NCBI RefSeq assembly: GCF_000423005.1
Contig: NZ_AUHD01000005.1
Span: 186,001 to 250,000 of the forward strand
Direction: 5' to 3'
Source: Gelidibacter mesophilus DSM 14095
GTDB taxonomy: Bacteria > Bacteroidota > Bacteroidia > Flavobacteriales > Flavobacteriaceae
DNA length: 64,000 bases
Made by a program: the position numbers and the translations under genes. Position 1 is the first letter of the stretch; every line of letters begins with the position of its first letter. Shown in pieces: positions 1-8,184 of the stretch. The notes beneath the pieces were generated by a model. It had not been told where the DNA came from, did not search any database, and saw only the letters and a list, made by a program, of their open reading frames with translations.

Positions 1-3000
1 CTGGATCTGTAATCATAAAGCATTTTGAAATGCCAATTGATGAGTTGAATCCGATGGTAACAAAACGTCTGGAAACTCGCTTCTCAGTAAAAGCCAGTTC
101 CGGTAACTTTTACTTTTTGACCTATAAATGGAACAGTGCTCAAACAGATGCTGTTTTGTTGGAAACTCGTTTGGATGAAAATATTGAAATTACTACAGCG
201 AATGGGTCTATAAGAAATCAAACGTGGACCTATCCAGGTGTTCAAGATTGTATCTCTTGCCATAATCCTGCAACAAAAGGAACTTTAGGCACTAGAACCC
301 GCTATATGAATTCTGATTTGACCTACCCAACCACCGGACTAACAGCCAATCAATTGGTCACCTTAAGTCATTTAGGAATTTTAGATGAACCCATTGACGA
401 TAATACTGTGTTGGGCTATCAGACCTACAAAGCTCTTGATGACACCAGTGCTAACTTGGATGATAAGGCAAGATCTTATCTCGATTTGAATTGCGCTTAT
501 TGTCACAGACCCGGAGGAACTGGAGAAAGAGCACAGTTTGATTTAAGACTTTCCAACAATTTAGTTGAAACAGGGTTGATGTACGCCGGAATAAATACGC
601 CTCTAGGAATTCCTGGGGAGAAGATAGTAGTAGGTGGTGATGCTTCAAAATCTATCCTTTACCATAGAACAGAGAGCATTGATCCTACGGTTGCGATGCC
701 TCCAATTGCTAAAAATGTAGTGGATCAAAAAGGGGTAGACCTCATTTTTGAATGGATAAACCAACTCGATCCCAATTATGAGGATCCAAGGATTAAGCCT
801 TCTACTTACATGGTTACAAACGTAGGCAGCAGTTTGGTAATGGATATCGCTGGGGTATCTCAGGCCAATTATGCCGATGTGCATCAATGGCAGTATGTTG
901 CTGGAGGTAATCAACAATTTATAATAACATCCGCAGGTGGTATTTATTATACGCTCAAAGCAGTTCATAGTAGTAAAAATATAGACGTTGCAGGTCAAGG
1001 TCAAGCTCCAGGAACTAATGTGATTCAATATGAAGAGAATGGTACGGATGCCCAATTATTTTCCTTTGACTATCTTGGAAATGGTCAATATGCCATAAAA
1101 AGTAAAGCGAATGGTCTCTATCTTGGAATAGAGAATAAGTCGGTGGTTAATGGCGGTAGTATTAAAACCTATGCCAATGATGGATCTGATTTTTTTAAGT
1201 GGACATTTACTGATTTATTGAACGTTCCAGTAACTGGAGTTTCCGTAACACCTGAGTCGGCAGGTGTATTCACAGATGAAACCTTTTCTTTAACTGCCTC
1301 GGTATTGCCTGTTAACGCTAGTGAACAGAATGTCCTGTGGTCTTCAAGTGATGAAACCGTTGCTACGGTAGATGGATTTGGAGTTGTTACCGGCATTAAT
1401 ATAGGCACTGCTACCATTTCAGCAACTACCGTTGAGGGCGCATTCACTGACGTTTCTCAGATAACCGTATACGCGGGTTCTACCATTGGTGCTTCTGTTT
1501 ACAACATAACCAACGTAGGCAGTGCATTGGATATGGGTGTTGCTGGGCAATCCTTAGATGATCTTGCGGATGTTATTCAATATATAGGTAGTTCAATTCC
1601 TGATCAGCGGTTTATTATAGCACCTGCTGGAGAGAATTATTATACGTTGAAGGCCGTGCATAGCAATAAAAATGTAGATGTGCTATATGCCGGACAAGAA
1701 CAGGGAACGAATGTAATACAGTACCTAGAAAATGGCACGGATGCTCAATTATTTTCTTTGGAATATCTTGGGGACGACAAGTACGCGATAAAGAGCAAAG
1801 TAAACGGACTTTATTTGGGAATAGAAAATAATTCAACAGATGTTGGGGCTAGCATTAAAACTTATGCCAATGATGGATCTGATTTCTTTAAGTGGACATT
1901 TACGGATTTAAGAGCAAATGATTGTATCGGGACCATTGTGGATCATACCGACCCAGTCGGTACTGGCACCATTACTGCAAGAGGAGAGATTGATATAGCA
2001 GAAAATAGATTCAAGGCCTTTGATAATAAAAAGACAGCTAATGATTTTAGTAAATGGTTAGACAACACAGGTGTTCCTAGTGCTAGCAATCCGAGCTTTA
2101 TTGCCATTGAGTTTGAAAGACCTCAATATGTAAATCAATTAGTAATTACAAGTGCTAATGATGAACCTGTCAGGGATCCTCAAAATTTTAGAATATTGGG
2201 ATCTAATGATGGTGCTTTTACGGAGTTGGGGAATTGGACGGGTCAGCAATTTTTCGCCCGTTACCAATCTAAACATTTAGTATTTAATAATACGACAGCT
2301 TACAAAACATATCGATTGGAAATTACTAAAAATCTTGGTAATGTAGCCATGACTCAATTGGCCGAGATAGAATTGTTGGGCTGTGATAGTGCGCCGGTAA
2401 GTACGACTTATACCTACAATAACGGTTGGTCACCTGCCGATCCGAATGGTATTACTTATGCTAATGATGTTATTGAAATCAATGCTGGAGCAGCAATAAT
2501 TTCAAATAATACGGTGTGTGATGTTTTAATCATTAACCCAGGAGCTGGTCTTACCATAAATAATGGTATAACGCTCACAACAAATACAGCAACATTAAAA
2601 TCGACATCGAAGTTGTATTCGAGTGTCATTGCTGATGGAACAATTGACGGAACTATAAAATATGAGCGATTTGTAAATGCTAACGCCAGCGCTGGCGGAA
2701 ATGATCTTATATCGCCGCCGCTTTCTGGTGAAATTTGGTCAAGTTTCTTAGTATCTGAAAGCAATGCTGCAGATCTGCTAGATAACGGTGCAACCAATCC
2801 AACAACTTATGCCTTTGGGCCTTTTGATAAGACTGCAGATGCATATGTAAATTATACCAGCGTTGAGCCTGAAGGTTTGGCATTAGCAAGTGGTGTAGGG
2901 TATAGAGCGGCAACTGATGTTGGAGCAACCTTAACTTTTACCGGCACAATTTTAAAAACTCAAATTGCAGTAGATATCGTAAATTCTGGGGCTATTTATT

Positions 3001-4022
3001 CTGATTGGAATTTAATAGGTAACCCGTATCCGTCATATTTAGACATGGCTTTATTTTTGTCCTATGGTTTAGATTCTGGTTCTAATCCAAGTGTTCGCAA
3101 TATAGATATTCTAGAGAATGCTTCCGGTATCTATGGGTATACAGGAGAGGCAACAGCCAACAAATGGAATGTAATTACATTAGCCAATGCAAGTGACAAA
3201 TTAATGGCGCCGGGCCAAGGCTTTTTTGTGGCCGCGAAGGCTGCCGATGTGGCGGCATATGACATTGTTTTTGATCCTTCGATGAGAGCAAATGGCACGG
3301 ATGATGATTTTATCCCGAATAGGAATGCGAATTCATTAACTTATTTAAAATTAAATGCAAATAAGGGCGATAAAAATTATACAACAGAGTTTTACTTTAA
3401 CCCTAAAGCTAGCTTAGGTCTAGACCATGGATACGATGGTAAAATTTTAGGTAATGTGGCACCTGGGTTTGCGCTTTATTCACATTTAGTGAAAGATGAT
3501 ACAGGACTCCCAATTGCTTTACAGGCCTTAAATCCATCAGATTTGGCCAATACAATAATTCCGTTGGGAGTTAATGCAAATAGAGGTGAACAAATTAGTT
3601 TTAGTATCAGTGAAACTACTTTGCCAAATGATGTTCAAGTTTATTTGGAAGATAAAGTTGCGAAGTCGTATACTCTATTAAATTCAAGTGATTATAACCT
3701 TACTCCAAATACGGAGCTAAGTGGCAAAGGCCGTTTCTATCTTCATATCTCATCAAAAACATTATCAATAGATGAAAATAACTCTGATAATTTATTGATT
3801 TATGCAACCGCAAATCCAAAATTATTAATCATTAAAGGACAGTTAAATGCAGCAACCATGGTAAATTTATATGATATCAATGGAAGATTGATTTTAAATA
3901 AAACACTAAATCAATCTGAATTGGTAAACAGTGTTGATATTTCAAGAATTGGAACTGGCGTGTATTTTGCAAAAGTATTTAATGAAAGTCAAATTAAAAC
4001 GCAAAAACTGATTATAAAATGA
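1..4022 (+). CDS. T9SS surface protein with diheme cytochrome c region (5' partial)
   Basis: The reading frame is open to the left edge (first full codon at 3), so the N-terminus is missing. Counting from the Met at 30, two CxxCH haem sites lie at C74/C77/H78 and C155/C158/H159 in a region resembling the SO_2930/HNE_0200 family of diheme cytochromes. Then follow a ricin-like module (about 260-397), a bacterial Ig-like BIG2 domain (about 399-482), a second ricin-like module (about 490-627), a discoidin/F5-8C-like domain (about 630-789), a long region shared with the next two genes, and a C-terminal T9SS type A sorting domain ending in KTQKLIIK. Inference: a cell-surface, carbohydrate-binding redox protein; in related proteins such a cytochrome follows a sugar dehydrogenase, which could lie off the edge. 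Its electron donor or acceptor is not shown. Confidence 0.85.
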   Translation, partial: GSVIIKHFEMPIDELNPMVTKRLETRFSVKASSGNFYFLTYKWNSAQTDAVLLETRLDENIEITTANGSIRNQTWTYPGVQDCISCHNPATKGTLGTRTRYMNSDLTYPTTGLTANQLVTLSHLGILDEPIDDNTVLGYQTYKALDDTSANLDDKARSYLDLNCAYCHRPGGTGERAQFDLRLSNNLVETGLMYAGINTPLGIPGEKIVVGGDASKSILYHRTESIDPTVAMPPIAKNVVDQKGVDLIFEWINQLDPNYEDPRIKPSTYMVTNVGSSLVMDIAGVSQANYADVHQWQYVAGGNQQFIITSAGGIYYTLKAVHSSKNIDVAGQGQAPGTNVIQYEENGTDAQLFSFDYLGNGQYAIKSKANGLYLGIENKSVVNGGSIKTYANDGSDFFKWTFTDLLNVPVTGVSVTPESAGVFTDETFSLTASVLPVNASEQNVLWSSSDETVATVDGFGVVTGINIGTATISATTVEGAFTDVSQITVYAGSTIGASVYNITNVGSALDMGVAGQSLDDLADVIQYIGSSIPDQRFIIAPAGENYYTLKAVHSNKNVDVLYAGQEQGTNVIQYLENGTDAQLFSLEYLGDDKYAIKSKVNGLYLGIENNSTDVGASIKTYANDGSDFFKWTFTDLRANDCIGTIVDHTDPVGTGTITARGEIDIAENRFKAFDNKKTANDFSKWLDNTGVPSASNPSFIAIEFERPQYVNQLVITSANDEPVRDPQNFRILGSNDGAFTELGNWTGQQFFARYQSKHLVFNNTTAYKTYRLEITKNLGNVAMTQLAEIELLGCDSAPVSTTYTYNNGWSPADPNGITYANDVIEINAGAAIISNNTVCDVLIINPGAGLTINNGITLTTNTATLKSTSKLYSSVIADGTIDGTIKYERFVNANASAGGNDLISPPLSGEIWSSFLVSESNAADLLDNGATNPTTYAFGPFDKTADAYVNYTSVEPEGLALASGVGYRAATDVGATLTFTGTILKTQIAVDIVNSGAIYSDWNLIGNPYPSYLDMALFLSYGLDSGSNPSVRNIDILENASGIYGYTGEATANKWNVITLANASDKLMAPGQGFFVAAKAADVAAYDIVFDPSMRANGTDDDFIPNRNANSLTYLKLNANKGDKNYTTEFYFNPKASLGLDHGYDGKILGNVAPGFALYSHLVKDDTGLPIALQALNPSDLANTIIPLGVNANRGEQISFSISETTLPNDVQVYLEDKVAKSYTLLNSSDYNLTPNTELSGKGRFYLHISSKTLSIDENNSDNLLIYATANPKLLIIKGQLNAATMVNLYDINGRLILNKTLNQSELVNSVDISRIGTGVYFAKVFNESQIKTQKLIIK

Positions 4023-4100
4023 TCTTTTAAACTGAAGAGTCAAATTGGCCATTTTGTAATGAGAATCTAAAATTTTCTTTAATAGCATTTTAGTGAGAGA

Positions 4101-4140
4101 AGGAGTGGAGCCGCAAGGCCTTCACTCCTTTATTTATAGA
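4101..4140 (+). terminator. Rho-independent terminator after first T9SS gene
   Basis: Arms AGGAGTG (4101-4107) and CACTCCT (4123-4129) pair and can be extended by three more pairs around a GC-rich loop; a T/A-rich run follows. It lies about 80 bp after the stop codon. Apart from this and the promoter at 4397, I see nothing in the 545 bp gap. Confidence 0.75.
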
Positions 4141-4396
4141 TCATAATCCTGCAAAGTGCATTCTAATAAAGTTTTATTAAATTTATAATCACGAGACTAA
4201 ATGTTTGCGATATCTAGTAAAATAAATGTTATAGGATTGGTATGACTTTGAATAGGTAAGAAACGAATTCAAAATTGGGATAAGAGACCTATTAAGTGCT
4301 TATTGAATTCAATTGTGACGAAATTTTCACTAGCAGTTCATCGAATATAAATTTATTTAACACGTATTTTATAATTATTTGCTTATGAATTTTATA

Positions 4397-4404
4397 TATA
4401 TTTG
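4397..4404 (+). promoter_or_regulatory. -7 promoter box (TATATTTG) of second T9SS gene
   Basis: The octamer fits the Bacteroidota -7 consensus TAnnTTTG. A TTG lies at 4379-4381, 15 bp upstream, shorter than the usual 17-23 bp. The predicted leader is long, about 155-160 nt. The same box, with a TTG at the same 15 bp distance, precedes the third T9SS gene. Confidence 0.5.
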
Positions 4405-4567
4405 TCGTTAAAAGTTATTTTTTTTGTCGATAAAATTAAGTTATTTGTCGGCGTAGGTTGAAAAATGGTTATGGGTTCCTCTTTATTTTTTTATATTTTA
4501 AAATCAAAGAAGACTATAAATTAACCTGTTATTAATACACTATTTTAACAATTATTACTCACAAATT

Positions 4568-7500
4568 ATGAAACAAAAATTACCTGTTATTTTTTCTCTA
4601 ATATTTCTATTAGGTCTCAACGGTTTTTCTAAAAACCTTGAAGAACTAGATATTTGGAGCACCCCAGTTTCTGTTGAATTAGAAGCTGTTGCTTTACTTA
4701 GTTTGACAGATGCTAAGTTGTATGTGTCCAATTTAAGCACTTCATCAGTAATTGAAAAAGCTCTTTTAAGTTTTGATGAGATTGATACCTATGTATCACC
4801 CGCTTGTCCGGAAGAAGGCCAGTCCTGTGATGATGGAGATTCAAATACTGTTAATGACGCCTTAGATGCTGACTGCAATTGTGTAGGTGTAGCAAGAGCT
4901 TTATCATGCGAAGATGTAGAGATAGCCTATCAAATTAATGATGGCATAAGAGTGAATGATGCAACAACAGTTACCGTTGGAGAAGGTGACAAAATTGCCT
5001 TATTCAGTAATTTAGAAAATTATACGGTTTCAGGTCCAGGCGGTATTGTTCCGGGTAACACCATCAACAATATCGGAACTAGTCAGGCTGGCGTTTATAC
5101 TGTAAATGGCACCTATAGGAGTGCATTACCAATGGCAGCACCAATTTTGCATTATGTATCAAGCCAAGAGACAGTTGCTGAAACAGCTCCAGCAACAAAT
5201 GCATTTGATGGTAGTAATTCTACATTCTGGCATTCACAATATTCTAATGATCCAGATGCGCCATATCCTCATGAAATTCAGATAGATATGGGTGCTGGCT
5301 CCGTATTATCTGGTTTCACGTATCTACCGCGTCAAGGAAATGCGAATGGGAGGATTGCTGGCTATGAGATCTATGTCAGTAATTCAACTACTGATTGGGG
5401 TGCGCCTGTAGCTCAGGGGGTTGTAGGAGGAACTGGAGTTAATGCACTATGGGAAAATAATGAAGATAGAAAAACTGTGAGTTTCCCTGCAAAACAGGGT
5501 AGGTACTTACGTTTTGTAGCCACAAGGCCGGCAAACAGTACTCATCCATGGGCAACTGCAGCGGATCTTACGGTTATTAGAGCAACAGGAGTCACGGCAA
5601 CAGCGAGTAGTTCGCAAGCTATCAATCCACCTTCATACGCTATTGACAATAATGATGGAACATTTTGGCATTCAAGATATACGGGTACTCCCCAGACGGC
5701 CTATCCTCATTATATTACATTAGATTTGGGGGTTAGTTCCAATGTGTCTGCTCTGGAGTATTTGCCACGTCAGGACGCAAATTCAAATGGTAGGATCTTA
5801 AATTATGAGATATATGTAGGGAACTCAATTGCCGAATTGGATGCTGCCACAACGCCGCTAACTTCAGGGACTTGGACGTATACCGGTACAGCAGCCCAGC
5901 AGAGAGTTTTAAAAACTGTTAATTTTACTGAGACATCAGGTAGATATGTACGCTTGTCAGCAACCCTAGCTGTAACAGATAGTAACGATGGATGGACTTT
6001 TGCTTCTGCAGCTAGAGTTCGTGCTGTCAGAACAAGCATCAATGTACCCTGTTCAAAAACCATCGCAATTAATGTAGATCCTATAGTTACTTACACCTAT
6101 ACAGATGGTGCCTGGGCTCCAGAAACCCCAATTGGTACAGCTACTGCAAATGATATTATTAATATTGCTTCAGGTAACGCAGTGATTTCCAATGACATGA
6201 ACTGTAATGCTTTAACGGTTAGTCCAGGAGCATCACTTACGGTAGATCCTGGAGTCATATTAACCACGAACACCACAGCTTTAGAATCGACATCCCTCAC
6301 TTATTCCAGTTTAATCTTAAATGGTACGCTTGAGGGTGAAGTGAGCTATTCGCGGTATACCAACGTTGTAGGAACCTTAGGAGCTGGAGGAGGTAATGAT
6401 TTGATTTCAGCACCTTTATCCGGTGTGGTTTTTGGGCCATTCGCTACTGCCAATACCGGTCTTCTTGCAGCATCAGGAGTGGCAAGAGCCTTTGCGCCTT
6501 ATAATACGAATGCTGGTGAATATCAAAATTATAATATTACAGATAATGTAGCTACCACCATTACTTCAGGCGCTGGTTTTAGGGCAGCAGCCACAAACGG
6601 CAACAATCTGATCTTTACAGGAACCGTTGCTAAAACTAATGTGGATGTTCCTATTTTGGATGTGGGATTAGGTAAGGCTTGGAACCTTATTGGAAATCCG
6701 TATCCATCTTATCTTGATTTTGACACCTTCTTTACTGCAAATTTAGATGAACTTAGAGCAGGCGAAGCTTATCAGGCCATTTACGGTTATAAAGGAAATA
6801 CAGGTGATTGGAATATTGTAAATAACGCAACATCCTCTGAATTTCCATTGATAGCTCCTGGACAAGGTTTCTTTGTAAAAGCTAAGATAGGTGGGGGCAG
6901 TATTCAATTTACGCCGGCTATGAGAAGGGTGGGTGATTCAGATGATTATATTGTAGGTAGATCTTCTAATTCAAATAAGGCCTTTAGTAAGCTTAAGTTG
7001 ATTAGTGCATCTAGAGCTGTTTCCACAAGTATTTATTTTATTGAGGGCACAACTAGGGGCTTGGATCCTGGTTATGACGCTGCCGCTTATGCTGCGACTC
7101 CTGTTGATTTTTCAATATTTACGAATTTATTGGAAGATGGTGACGGTTCAGGTCTCGATATCGCTATTCAGTCCTTACCTTATAATGATTTTAACGATGT
7201 CACTGTACCGTTGGGAATCAAGGCTAAAGCAAACACTGAATTGATTATAAGTGTTGATGACCTTTCAACAATACCTTCTCATATCAATGTGTATTTGGAA
7301 GATGTTCAGAATAAGACGCTTACTTTGTTGAACAATGATGTCTTTAGATTTACACCTTCAATAGATGTGAATAGTTCAGAACTTTTCAATGTCCATTATT
7401 CAGCTCGAACACTGTCAATTGGAGATATGCAGTTCAGTGATGATTTACGAATCTATACCACTACGTCACCTAAGACTTTATTTATTAAAGGCCAATTGAC

Positions 7501-7675
7501 AAAAGCTACAACAGCAAACTTATACGATATTCAAGGCCGATTGGTATTGAGCAAAGTATTAAATCCAAACAGTACAGAGAACACAATGGATATCTCAACC
7601 GTAAGTACTGGAGTCTATGTGGTAAAGGTCAATAGTGACAACCAAGTTAAAAAACAAAAAGTATTAATTAAATAG
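4568..7675 (+). CDS. T9SS-secreted protein with tandem discoidin domains
   Basis: 1035 residues. A signal peptide covers roughly residues 1-21. A cysteine motif CPxxGxSCDDGDxNTxND..CxC lies at 80-105; similar motifs recur in secreted Bacteroidota proteins. Two discoidin/F5-8C-like modules follow (about 185-340 and 340-495), each with a DxxxxTFWHS start and a YLPRQ..NGRI core. A conserved block near 505-600 (start TYTDGAWAP, then NDLISAPLSG) and a region with LIGNPYPSYLD and APGQGFFVKA is shared with both neighbours. The T9SS type A sorting domain covers about the last 80 residues. No catalytic domain is recognisable. Discoidin domains usually bind carbohydrate or other surface ligands, so adhesion or substrate binding is the likely role (inference). 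Confidence 0.85.
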   Translation: MKQKLPVIFSLIFLLGLNGFSKNLEELDIWSTPVSVELEAVALLSLTDAKLYVSNLSTSSVIEKALLSFDEIDTYVSPACPEEGQSCDDGDSNTVNDALDADCNCVGVARALSCEDVEIAYQINDGIRVNDATTVTVGEGDKIALFSNLENYTVSGPGGIVPGNTINNIGTSQAGVYTVNGTYRSALPMAAPILHYVSSQETVAETAPATNAFDGSNSTFWHSQYSNDPDAPYPHEIQIDMGAGSVLSGFTYLPRQGNANGRIAGYEIYVSNSTTDWGAPVAQGVVGGTGVNALWENNEDRKTVSFPAKQGRYLRFVATRPANSTHPWATAADLTVIRATGVTATASSSQAINPPSYAIDNNDGTFWHSRYTGTPQTAYPHYITLDLGVSSNVSALEYLPRQDANSNGRILNYEIYVGNSIAELDAATTPLTSGTWTYTGTAAQQRVLKTVNFTETSGRYVRLSATLAVTDSNDGWTFASAARVRAVRTSINVPCSKTIAINVDPIVTYTYTDGAWAPETPIGTATANDIINIASGNAVISNDMNCNALTVSPGASLTVDPGVILTTNTTALESTSLTYSSLILNGTLEGEVSYSRYTNVVGTLGAGGGNDLISAPLSGVVFGPFATANTGLLAASGVARAFAPYNTNAGEYQNYNITDNVATTITSGAGFRAAATNGNNLIFTGTVAKTNVDVPILDVGLGKAWNLIGNPYPSYLDFDTFFTANLDELRAGEAYQAIYGYKGNTGDWNIVNNATSSEFPLIAPGQGFFVKAKIGGGSIQFTPAMRRVGDSDDYIVGRSSNSNKAFSKLKLISASRAVSTSIYFIEGTTRGLDPGYDAAAYAATPVDFSIFTNLLEDGDGSGLDIAIQSLPYNDFNDVTVPLGIKAKANTELIISVDDLSTIPSHINVYLEDVQNKTLTLLNNDVFRFTPSIDVNSSELFNVHYSARTLSIGDMQFSDDLRIYTTTSPKTLFIKGQLTKATTANLYDIQGRLVLSKVLNPNSTENTMDISTVSTGVYVVKVNSDNQVKKQKVLIK

Positions 7676-7697
7676 TATTTAAAAAATAAATAACAAG

Positions 7698-7730
7698 AAA
7701 AGCTGTCCTGTATGGACGGCTTTTTTTATT
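7698..7730 (+). terminator. Rho-independent terminator after second T9SS gene
   Basis: Stem AGCTGTCC / GGACGGCT (7701-7708 with 7714-7721, one T-G pair) followed by a run of T from 7721. It closely resembles the terminator after the third T9SS gene. Between it and the promoter at 8034 (about 300 bp) I see no gene. Confidence 0.85.
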
Positions 7731-8033
7731 TATAACTATCGGGATTTGATGCTTTGCAGTACATCGATCCTAGAAAACCTGCTCAGTTTCCTTATGCTAA
7801 TAGAGTCTGTTGGTTTAATATCTTAAATACTTAAGAGGGTTAGTGTTAACGGATTTATAATACGTAGCAAAACTTACAACTATCATGCTGTTTAGATGTA
7901 CACTAATCAAATGGAAGGCCTTGACGAGAATGTAAGGATTTTATTGTCAGTGGTTTAGGTTATTATCTTTCCAAGGTGTCAAAAATAAATATATTTATTT
8001 GGTATTTATAAATACTTGGTAATGTATTATGTA

Positions 8034-8041
8034 TATATTTG
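8034..8041 (+). promoter_or_regulatory. -7 promoter box (TATATTTG) of third T9SS gene
   Basis: TATATTTG fits TAnnTTTG, and a TTG at 8016-8018 sits 15 bp upstream as in the paralogue's promoter. The predicted leader is about 140 nt. Both leaders end in an A/T-rich stretch with TTAACA-like sequence before the start codon. Confidence 0.5.
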
Positions 8042-8184
8042 CGACTAATTTCCATGCATGTTGTCGTTGAATATGAGCGTTTCATCGAAGGGAGTTGAAA
8101 AATTAATAATTTTTAAAATGCATCCGAGTGAGCAATGAGATTATTACAAGGAATACTATCTATTAACATTAATTACCCCAAATT

